NCBI GenBank assembly: GCA_905221605.1
Contig: CAJNDS010002078.1
Coordinates: 375,001-439,000, forward strand
From: Symbiodinium natans
Lineage: Eukaryota > Sar > Dinophyceae > Suessiales > Symbiodiniaceae
Reading direction: 5' to 3'
DNA length: 64,000 nucleotides
Shown: positions 33,055-44,222 of the stretch, piece after piece
Layout: every line of letters starts with the position of its first letter
How positions within the stretch are numbered: the first letter of the stretch is position 1
Program-made: the position numbers and the translations under genes
Notes under the pieces: generated by a model
Seen by the model: only the letters and a program-made list of their open reading frames with translations
Database searches by the model: none
Told to the model about the DNA's origin: nothing

Positions 33055-36000
33055 GTAGGTTTAGGACAGAGCGCGCAGCAGGGATGTGCGTTGTGAGGGA
33101 GGCCCTCTATGCAAGCTGGGGCGACATAGCTAGAGTGCCGCTTAACCTGTCGGAGTGAAAGCAGCCTTCAGGCCATAGCAACGCTGAAAGCATCTTGCAA
33201 CGACACCGAGCTGGTCTGTCCGCAACTTGATGCTACATACGGACGTATAACGACGTGTGTTGCAGCAGCTATCTGACTGGCGAAACTGCGTGTGAAGCCA
33301 CAGGCTCGGCACCCAATCTGCTCAATCAGAGAACAGCATCACGCTAGATTCATAGATTTCATGACCGACCTAGGTATTTATCCTGGCTTCCGTTTGGATA
33401 TGCCTGCGCCCCGCGCCACGTAGGCATGCGGAAGTGGCAGAACGCTGATGGGCGTTGTCGAGTCACGTGCATGGTGACAAAGTTACAACGTCAAAATGTC
33501 TTCGAGGATATTCTCATCCGCACATCGCGGAACACCAAAGCACAAGATATATACCTCGCTGTGTGATGCCGTAACCCGAGGTGATGTGCGACATAAGCGT
33601 GCTGTTTGCCAGGCTGTCCGGTCAGCTGCTCCTCCGGGGAGCATGTTTGCCACACTCCATCGACTTGTGAGACTTGCGCTGCCGTGAACTATTGCTCTAG
33701 CCAGCCGTGCCCAATGGCGGCTCGGTGCAGATGTGCTAAGCTGCTAAGTCTTAGTTGCTAAGTGCTCCGAAGACAACCTAGCAGCCGATGTAGGCTGTCG
33801 TGCATGAACAGTCAAAAAGTGACTCACATCCAGTAGAAAGACAAGCAATGAGGCAATGCAAGCAGGGCAATGAATGTATCATGCTTCTTGTGCTGCAGGT
33901 ATGCGGGTTCGGGCAAACGATTTGCTGCGATCTCTCGGACAACAGCTTGTCTTGCGTGGACCTGGACGCAGGGTGCCCCATCAATTGCACAGAAGGCGCC
34001 TCTTGGCTGCATGCATCTGCATGCATGTGACCAACACTTACAGGGAGCATGAAACGTAGACAAAAACACGCAATTTGAGAGCACGCGGTAGATGAATGCT
34101 CATGACATCGGGCTGGAAACTTATTTCGTGCCAACTAAGGCCTTCAGCTGCCATGCGCCCCCATCTTGTGCTGGATGCGCTGGTGTGCACCTTGTCCAAT
34201 CAAGCCTGTCCACTGTTTCGTTTGCTATGCTGTTAGTCAGATGCCTGGTTCCACCCTTCGGGGAGTATGCACTACACCTGGTCCACGTAAATGTTCCGAC
34301 AAAGCTGTGCAGGAATTGGTGCTCCTCGAGCCCTTGTCCTGCCAACTGCGATGCACTTCAGCTTCACTTAAATAGTTGCCCAGGCTCCTCGCTTGTGCTG
34401 GCCTCACCGCGCCACGAATGCTCATTCGTACCACAGCACATTGCAACTCCATCTTCATGCTCGAGTTTGAGCGCACCCAATGAAAGCGTTGCCGAGTCTG
34501 AATACTGTCAAGAACCTGTCACGGTTATGAGCATTGACCGTTCACGAAGATTCAGCAAGGCCAGCGAAACCTCCTGTTCTACGACGAATTCGACCTTTTG
34601 CGCACTTCAGCAAGCACAGTTCGGTGCTGCTCTCGAGTGGTTATTGTTGCTATCTCATTGGACCGTGGGGGAGACTCGCATGCAGAGTCGCATGTAGCAG
34701 CATGCTTAAGGTACCGTTTGAGCAGGGCTGCCCGGCCAACTGCTCCGAGCAGGAATACTCTTGCCACAGCCCTGGCCGTGTGACTGGAGAGGTAGCTTGG
34801 AGCAAGCACAAGTTCTGGGCTCTAACAAGCGCACTGTCGACATAACGCTCCGGAACAAGCTCTCTGATTCTCTTTCATTGATGAGTGCATGCCATGGTCG
34901 CTGCTGCCATTTTCGTAGTTGCGATTTTTTGGGTTGCCCTGAGTCTAGAAGGGGCACCCAAAAAGGGAGAAACAGAGAACTGGCCTTATAGCTGTGGAAT
35001 GGGCTGTAAGACCACGCTACTTTATAATGCTTTATGTACATGATGGACTGTACTACGGTTTGGCATATGCACTCCTGGTAGTCCATGTCACGTAACGATT
35101 CCATGGCATGCCACTTTGCGGCTCAGTTGTGCGCAGATGGGACCCGGAGTAGTGCCTACTGGTTGTTGGTGTGGGCTCCTCAGCATCGGTTTCGCGCAGA
35201 GAACGCTTGAACCTAGGCAGGCGTGAATTGGTGTGCCTTGGACCGAAGTTCACAGATTTCTGTGTCGGTTGCATGGGCTGAGTTCTGCAGAAGCCATGGC
35301 GGCTAGTTTAGCGTTAGATGCATTTTTTATGTGTCCGGTAACCGAGGCTCGAGCACCCCATGCTCACCAATCTGCAATACTTCAGAGGTGGCATGCGCAC
35401 TCACAAATGGGAGCGAGGTGGCTGGATCAAGTTTGCTCACAATGGCTACAAGAGACGGCTTGAGTGCTCGTTTCGTAAACCACTCGGAAGTAGCTTTGTG
35501 AGCCGACATTGGGGAAACATATCGGGGCTTTGGGCGATGAGAGATCACATCTGATACATCTCTTAGTCTCAGTGTCATGGACTCGATTATCGAGGTTGTG
35601 TGTGCGATCTTGTCCTCTCTTTGCTTCCGAGGTGTGTGTCGGAAGGGTACCTGGGCTGTGAATTGGTTCCTTCACGTTGACGGTCGGACATGTGAAGCTC
35701 CAGCAATGTGCACAGTGTTCGCAGGGCATGGATTTCTGAGAACCAAGGAGCAAGGCTGCCCGGTCTCGTGTGCAAAGCACGAGCAGCGCAGCAGCAATCC
35801 TGGCACAGCAGTGGGGGGATGGGGTTTATTCTTCTAGATGAATGAAACTGCCATGTTCACTGGATCGGTGTCTCAACTGCCGCCGTGCATGCAACTTTTC
35901 CGACACTTGCGGTCACCTGTTACATGGCAAGGCATCAGTGCTACGCGCCACCAACGTGCAAGAATTGCACGGGACTCAATTGGTGCTCGTCAGCTGCTCG

Positions 36001-39000
36001 GCAGAAGCATGAATCGTGCTAATCTCTTCTCCGGCCACTACAGGACCTATTGAATGCTAAACTTTCTGGTTCCCTACCGGTTCACTCAAGAAATATACAA
36101 GAGACAAGTAAGCTAACCCCTGAAGGAATTATATCGTTGGATGACAAGAGGCCGCTACAGCGACATGATAGCAAACATCAGATGTCTATTCGCGAAAAAT
36201 TAAACACACACACACACAGAGGTCTAATGAGAAGTATCTCTGGGCACATTTTTCAGGTAGATGTGGATGAACGCTTTTGTGGGGACATGCTCAATAATGT
36301 TCGGGTAGTATTGGTAAAGCGATGGCGCTTGCGCCACAACTGGCACTGTTCTTTCATTTGGCCTTCGGCTCGTCCTGATAGAAAGCTCACGATCGCAGGA
36401 CCCTTGTCCGCAAATGTGCGCATCGCACGAAATCTCCTGCTCCAGGCAAGGCCGAGCGCGTCTACTGCGGAGTACGCAACATATCCTATAGCGTGCCACA
36501 TTGCATCCAGTAACTATATAGCTCCTGCAGTTACAGCGCCTGTAGCCGTGAGCCTCCCTGTGGGGCAGGCATAATGGCACCAACTTCTGCGTAAAGCGGA
36601 AAGATGGCTGCCCAGCGAAGTGCTCCAAAGAGGACTTGATCAGCCTCGAGTGCTCTCAGCATCAGCGTCTTCGAATCGTCAGGAGCACGCTTGCCATTGG
36701 CCGCCGCACCCTCCCTCGAAGCAAGCGTTCAATTGGTGCTCCACGTAGCTTAGCAGATCATTGCTCTGGGGCAAATCATGGTCACTCTCCCATGCACCAT
36801 CCGGAGAGACTGGACATCATCAGCTCAGGAAGAAGTGCCCAAAGGCATGCGGTGCGACGGAGTTGGCTTGCGCAGAGGAGCAGGGCTTCCGGAAATTCGG
36901 ATTTCTGACAATGTGGCTGTGCTTTGCGAGTGCTTGTGAGGACGATGGCAGTGGTAGTTGTGTGCCGCGAGCTGCTGGACTTGCAAGCAGCTTTTCTTGT
37001 GCGACAAAGCTTCGCTCAGCAGCTCAGCAAATGCTGCATGTCGTGTAGTCGGTCGTGGAGTTGGAGGGGCATCCCTCCCAGCTCTATCGGCGCATGATCG
37101 GAACCAAGTCATCCTTCGAGAGATCTCCGAGGCCGAAGGTTGTCCAGTCAAGTGCAAGAAGCACGAGCATCAGTGTCACTCACCGCCCGCCCATGCTGCA
37201 TGCCGTCTGCATTATTTGTCGGGTTTCGTGAAAAAACTTTGGGTCCGCAGTGGGTTTCTGTTCAAAGGGGCAGTGGGACGCAACAGTCCAACATCATCGT
37301 GGAGGTGGCACAAAGATGTTCTAAGCATGCCCGGAACTTCCCCGTGCACTAACATCTAAGCATGCTTTGATGTGAAGCTTCCGTCATCTCCTTGCCAGGA
37401 CGGCTCAGGCCGCAACTGGTGCTCCGACGTACCCTGCCCGGCGAACTGCAGCAAAGGTCAGGTGGCCTGCTTGGGCGCAGACGAGGCAGGAAAAGTAACG
37501 GAAACGTGAAATTATCGGGTTTTGCACGAGGCATCGAGGGATACAAATGATTCAAATGCCATGTGTTGTTGGCCTGCCAAGCTCACCGTGCAGTGAAAAG
37601 GCGTATACCTGCCACAATCGAACAGCTGGCTGCCCTGCGAATTGCAGCAAGCGGCAGCATGCACCTGGCCTTGTTTGAGGGATCAGAATGGGCCAGGACT
37701 CAAAGCCAAGGGTACAGCAATTTAGAGTATGATTGTTGCTTTCATAGCCATTCGGGTGCGGGGTTTTTACATGTTTGTTTTCATTGTTTAGAAAGAACGG
37801 TATCTAGTTCAGCTGTGCCGAGAAAACGTGTTCGTTTTCTTTTGTACCCTTGCAGCTCAGGTGTGCCACAGTGCCCCAAAGGATGAATGTCCAGACTGCG
37901 TAGCAGCACCTGTGCTGCAAAGCATCAGAGTTGACAAGTTGATGTAAGGCAGTCGCGCTCTTGATGAGGCATGTTCTGTCTAGGGTCCAAAAAGGTTGGT
38001 ATAAGTACCGTTCATTATCCTTTCAGAGCTTTGCAGCAACGCACCACAGGTCAGAAGCAGGAGGCTTGTTGTGGCTCAACCCATCTCAACCCTGTCAATT
38101 CGTTTGAAGGTGAACTGGTGCTCCGAAGAGCAATGCCCCGAAGCCTGTGCAGCAGACGAAATCACGTGTCCGCCTCATAAGGGCTTCTGGGCTTCAGAGG
38201 GCACAATTTTCCGTTGCTCGAGTTTTTTGAACAGAAGCCCCACTCTCCCACCCCACCCCAATCATCACATTTGGCGTTAGGGTCTGCAATGGTAGTCGCC
38301 CGGAACTATCTCAAGAAGCCAGAAGAAACACCCAAAACCCAAAGTTTCCGAGGCAGCGGTGCCTTCTGTCGGCGCCTTTCGCAGGGCTGCCCGGTCCACT
38401 GCAAAGCTTCGGAGCATTCCTGCCATGCCCCGCCACACTGCGCAGGACCGACCGGAGGGGGCTTTCGCATGTGTACGTAAGCTGCGTAGCATTACGTAGC
38501 CCTCGTAGTGCTGGAGCAATGTAACAAGGTTCCAGCAGACAGCCCGATGAGTTTTTGATGAGCTTCGTGAAGCTGCCATGGCGAGGCTGCATGGGCAGCA
38601 ACTGGTGCTCCGACAAGCCGTGCCCACTGTTATGTGCTGCGGATGCCCCTTGGCTTCGAGGACTGCACATCCATCAGGAGTCTTACCCCGAATCCTGAAC
38701 CTCATAGAAGGTGGCCAAAATCCATGTCTCCTGCCCATTTCAGGAAATGGAGTGCGTCGGCAGCAACGGGACGGAGTTCTGTGTTTTGGTCAGCGAGGGC
38801 TGTCCCGTCAGTTGCCGGGACGAGGACTGAAGTCGAAGTTCGCTTTGCGATTGTACTGTTGGAAGCATGTGATGCGGCAGTTGGCACCACATGGGGAGGT
38901 CAGCCCAGAGTTTTGAGGGCTTCGTCTTGTGTGTGGTGGTCCCCCAAACCTTACATAGCTCACTTCCACTTACACACCTGCACTTATATAATATACTGCC

Positions 39001-39305
39001 ATACCTATACATTTACTGTTATACCGTTAGTTATACCTTCTGAAACTTATAACCAAGAAATACAAGCGATGTAAATACAAATAATATCAATGACCTGTGA
39101 ATATTATATATATATATATATATGTATGCATGTATGTATATATGCATGTATGCATGTATGTATGTATGTATGTAGATACATACACGTGCAACATTTGTGC
39201 TTTCCAACAGAATGTTTCTATAGTCGGATATAGCAGTTCAACCGCCAGGATTACATCTGCCACATGTCGCCGCAATGCGCAGAGTGCGTTGGAACCAACT
39301 GGTTT
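32837..39305 (+). CDS. Secreted or membrane-anchored cysteine-rich modular protein, many small exons (may extend to 44222)
   Basis: Exon 1 encodes a signal peptide. Downstream, two cysteine motifs alternate: motif A, N-W-C-S-x2-P-C-P-x2-C, and motif B, C-x5-G-C-P-x2-C-x3-E-x2-C-H-x2-P-x2-C-x2-C. Motif A or a variant is at about 33687, 34314, 35223, 35970, 36745, 37414, 38113, 38601 and 39286. Motif B is at about 33613, 33966, 34725, 35754, 36602, 37138, 37628, 38385 and 38795. Best-defined exons are 33899-33995, 34140-34180, 34313-34361, 34711-34791, 36569-36656, 37399-37494, 37601-37660, 37861-37899, 38110-38180, 38385-38445, 38586-38644, 38744-38824 and 39249-39305. The repeat is about 60 residues per A+B pair. 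The regular cysteines suggest disulfide-rich extracellular modules. I do not recognise the family. Exons between 34800 and 37100 are less certain and some may be decayed. Confidence 0.72.
37399..37899 (+). CDS. Three consecutive exons of one cysteine module (detail)
   Basis: Exon 37399-37494 reads DGSGRNWCSDVPCPANC and on to ACLGADEAGK, with a GT donor. Exon 37601-37660 reads AYTCHNRTAGCPANCSKRQH, with a GC donor. Exon 37861-37899 reads VCHSAPKDECPDC, with a GT donor, and then joins 38110 (VNWCSEEQCPEAC). All are phase 0, and the three introns are 106, 200 and 210 nt. The joined product follows the consensus module exactly. Confidence 0.75.
38385..39305 (+). CDS. Four consecutive exons joined by non-canonical introns (detail)
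   Basis: Exon 38385-38445 (GCPVHC to PPHCAG) ends with one extra base and joins 38586-38644 (CMGSNWCSDKPCPLLCAAD) across a GA-AG intron of 140 nt. That joins 38744-38824 (EMECVGSNGTEFC to SCRDE) across a GC-AG intron of 99 nt. That joins 39249 onward (DYICHMSPQCAECVGTNW) across a GA-AG intron of 424 nt, which contains TA and TATG microsatellites. The apparent stop TGA at 38828 falls in the last intron. The joined sequence keeps the module pattern without a gap. Confidence 0.75.
39105..39180. repeat. TA and TATG microsatellite inside an intron
   Basis: TA dinucleotides run into TATG-type tetranucleotides. The tract lies within the inferred intron 38825-39248 of the cysteine-rich gene. Confidence 0.9.
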
Positions 39306-40965
39306 CTCGATCCTTTCTTTGAGGGAAGCTCGTGGAGGGCAAAAAAGAAGGGCGGCAGGGATGTTGCAGGATTTTCCGGTTTTCCACACAGGCAGTGGCT
39401 CGGCTAGTCTTACAGCAAGGCGAAGCTTCTTGCAAAAAAACCACAGGCAACCAGGCAGTAGTAATTGGCGCATCGCTGGCTGAGGTGCTCTCCAACGCCT
39501 TGTGCAACCTCTGTTTGAGCTGGCAACTGCGGAGCTTCAAAATGTTGGTGAGCAGAGCTTGGGATGTGCACAACGGGTGCGTCGTGTTTTCGGGCTGACC
39601 GGCTTTGGCATTGGCCTTGTTCACACTCCGATTGACGACGAGTGGAAATTTTGCTCCGCGAGCTCCAACGTTCTGCAGGTTGGGCTGGAACTGTTGAGGC
39701 CGGGGAACAAGGTTCCGGTCCATACGGGGACTACAAGGATTTGCACGCACCACTTCCATAACCAAACCAAGGGCGGGGGGGTGGTCCCATCAGTCAATGT
39801 ACTCATCCGACTTACAACGATTTCAAGGGCATTGTGCTTGTAGTGGCAAACAGCGTCTTGTGCAACAGCGACGCCTAGCACGGCCAGCCACAGGTCCACT
39901 TGCACGTGCTTTCTGGCCCGAGTACTGAGCTTTCAGTTTACGTTCTAGTTTAGTAGGGCTCCCGGGACAGCTTCGTTGTCCTTTTCCATATACCAAGATG
40001 AAGTTGGCATCCTCACTGCAGAAGACCAGTGCACTTGAAAAGAGCCTTGGGCGCAAAGTGTGAGCGAGAGTCCTGCTGCAGCTTCTCCTAATGATACATT
40101 TTGCATGGTGACCGTGAAGCATGGTAGAGTTTCCGCAAGGCATTTCCACACCAAGCACCCGCTTCGACTGTTTTATCGTGCTACCCGGCAGCAAAAGGAT
40201 GTTGTAGAGGGTTGGCTGCGATTGGCTCACATGTGCCTGAAGGTGGGCAGTCCCCACACGTTTGCTGCCGCAGAGCTGATTTTTCGGCGTGCTTTGTGGG
40301 ACGAAATCCACGCTGCCATATGGTTTTTTGGCACATTTTTTGCGCGCACGCCCTGCTCATATGTTCTAAAGCAATTTGTGATATTGGAACCAGGCTTGCG
40401 AGTCATGCCAAGACGGCTGCCAGGGTCCATTTCTCATTCCTTGCAGAAGCACTTGCGCTTCATTGCCGGTCCCACACGCTGTATACCTCTTGGAGAGCTT
40501 TCCAAATTCGGTTCGCCCGCAAGTCAGCATCGACTTACCATGAATCGGGCATGGATCCTTTGGTGAGTCTGGATTCACTGGCACAAAGTAGCAGGGACGT
40601 GTTCCTTGTCCGGGTTTTAGATGATTGCTTTACTTGGGGGCCTGAAGGCAACATGAGCTGTCACAGCTTGGTGCTGCAAACCGAGAACTCAGGATGTGTT
40701 GGATGAGGTGGACGGCTGCAAGCAGCTCTGCGGCATTGTCAGGAAATTGCGGCTGCCATCTTCACACTGGAGCTCCCTAAGCCTAGGATGCCTTCGTGTG
40801 TGAGAATTGCGAACTGACTCGGCCAGCGATCGTCATCAAAAACACTTTACATTGACATGCGAAAACCGAAGAAGCCACACATCACACGTCACACAACTCG
40901 TAAGTCGGATGGCAGTGTGGCGCAGCAATCCATAGAAGCTTTCAACAGCGGTTTCGCAGTTGCAG

Positions 40966-41483
40966 GGGCTCCTTTGACCTGTCCGCCGTGTGGGCTCGAC
41001 TCGCCCCATCTGGGAACATCTACCGCCTGAATGCGCTCCAGGAGGTGAGGGTGTGTTTTCGTGTACTTCGCGGGCTTCTCTTACGGTTTAGGGTTCTCAA
41101 GCTCAGCGATTGCGAAGAAGCGTCTCATTTCAGCGTAGGTGCGCCTGAGACATTGCGCAGATCTTCAAGCCCAGCTGAGGGAGATAGCAGAGGACACATG
41201 CTCGTTCTTCGGAGTTGGCCGTGTCGGTCGGTTGGCCAACGCTGGAACGCTGCAGGGCTTTCGGCTTCGCACACCACTCGCCTTCGTCATCATGTGCTCT
41301 TCAGGAGTTCGCGCAGACGCTGGGGGGCACACCCCAAGAGCGCTATGACCTGCTGATCGCGTCTCTGAAGGAAACAAAGGCTGGCAGCTTTCCAAGAAAT
41401 ACCATTGCGCCGCTGTGGAGGGTTATTGGCATTTTTCAGCTTCCCCTCGACAACTGGGCCCAGCGGTTTTTGATCTCTCCTTA
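40966..41483 (+). CDS. Exon-like segments, gene unknown
   Basis: Three segments look like exons with proper borders. Segment 40966-41044 follows TTGCAG and ends at GAG|GTGAGG; it reads SFDLSAVWARLAPSGNIY. A second, from about 41131, reads CADLQAQLREIAED and joins in frame after the first. A third starts at 41305 after CTTCAG and reads EFAQTLGGTPQERYDLLIAS before an in-frame stop at 41481. They are on the same strand as the cysteine-rich gene and may be its ectodomain or a separate gene. I do not recognise a family. Confidence 0.35.
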
Positions 41484-41533
41484 GCATCCCGTGAGGGGTG
41501 GGTCTCGCAGTCCTACGCCTGACTCTGTTGGCA

Positions 41534-42123
41534 GAGGTAGGGCTACTCCTACAAGTTCTTGGTTAGCCAATGCCAGGCACCCTGCCAGAACATAGTCTGC
41601 AGCCTTATTGGAAGAGCACCATGTATGGACTGGAAACCACTGGGTCGTCTTTCCCGACAAGCAGGTATCATGCGAGAAAACTTGTTACAAAGATGCCTCC
41701 GCTGCGATTTAGGGCTGCACATCTAAATTGTCAGCTTGTGCAGGTGGACCTGGACGAGGCCGGGTCAAGAAGCACCATGCCAAGCTTTGTAGCCATGTCG
41801 GAAATTGTAGGCAATGCATCTGCGAGAGGCTTATGAGAATGCTGAGAAGGGATGGGAGCTCGACAGCTTCAAAACAACCGGGTTCCCTCCACTTGAGGAG
41901 TTTCTTGTGCCTGGGCTGCATTTGTATGCTGCAGGGGAACTGGCAGCCAACCTGTTGGGAATTGAATCCGAGTCTACCTGTGCCAGTTCCTGACTGGCGC
42001 AATCAGAAACAGGTTGGCAACGTCCATTCCAGCTTCTTCGTGGTCCCCACAGAGCAAGGTGCATGGAAGGACTTGGCATGCCGAAGAGCACATGAAAAGG
42101 CAAGTGGCGCAGGCTGCACGTAG
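41534..42123 (+). CDS. Further exon-like segments, gene unknown
   Basis: Around 41545-41660 the frame SYKFLVSQCQAPCQNIVC is cysteine-bearing and ends near a GT. Around 41820-41985 a different frame reads AYENAEKGWELDSFKTTG and then FPPLEEFLVPGLHLYAAGE, which looks like real protein with mixed helix and loop character. Neither shows a named domain. They could be exons of the same unresolved gene as the preceding segments. Confidence 0.3.
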
Positions 42124-42225
42124 AGGACTAGCAGTGATTAACAGCTGGCGCATGAGTGATCCGGGATGAGACGGGATTTTCAAAGATTGGCACATGCAGG
42201 CTTCTGGTTCTTGTTCCACAGCCTT

Positions 42226-43168
42226 GTTCACTCATCACACCTTGAGACCCTGTTGACGCCCGGTCTGGATAACGCCCTGCTTAATGGGGTTCTATCATCA
42301 GCTGAACCCTGAACAACGAACACCGGAATGCAACTGAACCAAGGTAACCTGTGAAGGGTTCTTCTTCACGGGTCTTTCTCCGCATTCACTTTGCTTATGC
42401 CCTTCGTTCATTCGCCTTGCTCACGATATTCATGAAAGGCGCGTGATGGCTATGATAGCCATGATGGCAGTGAAGTGAGCAGTTTACAAAAATATATGTA
42501 TATACATAGCAATGCCGCGCTTCCGATACATTATTTCAGTCTTGTTTGGCCCTCAGGAGTAGGGAAGTGCTCTTCTAATCACGAGTGCAATCAACGGCCT
42601 AAAGCCATCAGAGTAGTATTAAACTGTAAACGAAGCGAAGAAAAGCCGCAGTTTACCTTAGGTTACTAATATTGGTAGGCTTTTGTTTCTTTTGCCTTGT
42701 TGACAAGCGTACTTATTTCTTCTTAATTCTTAACGTCCGTGATTTAGAATATACGTGCGAACAAGTGAGCGAATGAAATGAACGAGCGAAGTGATCCGTG
42801 AATGAGAGGAAGGAAAGAAGATGCACGAAAGGTCTTGCGGTTGTTTTTTTGCTTTTTGTAAAGGTTTGGGAAGACAAACGTTACGAATAGTGTAGCTCTT
42901 GGGATGAATTCCCGGAAAGTGAACACAAGATCGCCCAGAAGGAATCTTCCGGACCATTGGAATTAGTATGATGAGTGCAGCTTAGCGACTTGCCTTTCGG
43001 CGACTCCATTGTCCCCGTATTGCCCCCCCTTGTCACAACCATGGGGATCGACCAGGGGCAGAGGCGGTATCGGCTTGAAAGCCGAAGCAGGGTATCCCTC
43101 GAAGGTTAGTGTTTCTAGTAGGCCAACTAATTCCAAGGTCCAGTTCACCCATCACACCTTGAGACCCT
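42226..43168. repeat. AT-rich segment bounded by 26-base direct repeats
   Basis: The 26-mer at 42226-42251 recurs at 43143-43168 with a single mismatch. The 890 bases between are AT-rich and low in coding content. An 11-base inverted repeat, TTGGAATTAGT at 42957-42967 and its complement at 43126-43136, lies inside. Just after the second repeat a hairpin (GGTGA..TCACC, about 43192-43221) can form. This could be a small mobile element, an intron-type insertion or an organelle-derived insert; the sequence does not decide between these. Confidence 0.5.
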
Positions 43169-43589
43169 AACTCTCTAGCTCCTGTCTCACGGTGAAAAGA
43201 CCTATCTTGACAGGTTCACCACTTAGTACTGAATCCTTGGTCTTGGAAGTGATGCTTTTTCCCTTTCCCATCTAGTACCAGGAGTTAAGGAGTGAGTTTG
43301 CGAACATCGCCACTACCGACCCAACCCCATGTCCCTGGGCAATCTGGCATGTGCATGCAGCCAGGACTGGTGCACAGCGAAGCTTGTTGGCTGCATGGAC
43401 TTCCCGACATGGTTGGCACAAGAGTCCCTGTTGTGGCGCAGATAATGCCATGCTGTAGCCTTCTCCACTTCCTTGAGGATGTCCACGCAACATGCCAGGT
43501 CGCTGTGGTTCAGATACTGGGCCCAGTGATGGTGGTACTCAGCTTGTGGCAGGACATGCGCGAATATCCGCGTTGCCACGGGGAACTTC

Positions 43590-44060
43590 TTGGCAAGCGA
43601 GAGTCGTCAGTACCGGAAGTGGCTTTGTTCAGGACCCGACGAACTACTTGCAGCACCCCATAGACACGCTGGAACGCATATCCATCAGCAGTGTTTTCTG
43701 TGCCGAGAGAGACATGGGCGAGCCTTGGATGCCAGCAGCTGCGCCCCTTGCTATCGAAGCTGTTGTGCCTGTCACTTGTGACATCGGAGATAATGATTAC
43801 GGGGTCTCGCTTGGGCTGCGGGGTTTAAACTGCGATGCTAAGTGACTGTGACTTTGTTCAAAGGGGGCAGTCCGGCTGAGTTGCAACCTGCGAACCAATG
43901 GTTGCAGTTGCAAGAAGTCCCCTTGCCATGCAAAAAGTGGCTGCTCGGAGCGGGTTGCAGAACCTATGCTCACCTGGGCGTTGCTATTTTTTTGTGCTTC
44001 CCTCAGCTGTCTGCCAGAAGCCTGCAGTGACAAAGCCTGCGGTTACTGGTGTGCCATAGA
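43590..44060 (+). CDS. Exon-like, cysteine-bearing segments
   Basis: The frame at about 43614-43845 reads DTLERISISSVFC and on to GLRGLNC before a stop. A frame at about 43990-44063 reads LSCLPEACSDKACGYWCAID before a stop. Both resemble extracellular cysteine-rich sequence and lie just before a membrane-helix exon, so they may be the membrane-proximal part of the cysteine-rich protein. The joins are not resolved. Confidence 0.3.
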
Positions 44061-44126
44061 CTAGAGAAGCACCCAGACAACGTCCTAAGTAACCTGCAAA
44101 CTCGACTGCAATCTTGCATCTGGCAG

Positions 44127-44222
44127 GAGTGGTGTACCATCCTCATGGGAGTGGTCTTCTCCTTCTTTGTGGTGGTCCAACTGTTGAACTACGCAACGGA
44201 AGAGTTGGAGGCCGGTTCATGA
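44127..44222 (+). CDS. Membrane-helix exon, possible C-terminal anchor
   Basis: After a CTGGCAG acceptor the frame reads EWCTILMGVVFSFFVVVQLL, a single strong hydrophobic helix, followed by a short polar tail (NYATEELEAGS) and a TGA stop at 44220-44222. This would suit the end of a type I membrane protein whose signal peptide is at 32837. The link is inference from order, strand and the cysteine-bearing frames just upstream. It could equally be an exon of another gene. Confidence 0.4.
   Translation, partial: EWCTILMGVVFSFFVVVQLLNYATEELEAGS

Noticed and set aside
43192-43221. Second organellar rRNA-like fragment (GGTGAAAAGACC..CAGGTTCACC)
   Set aside because: It can be read as a simple hairpin. 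Similarity to large-subunit rRNA domain V is limited to a few short words without the expected neighbouring motifs.
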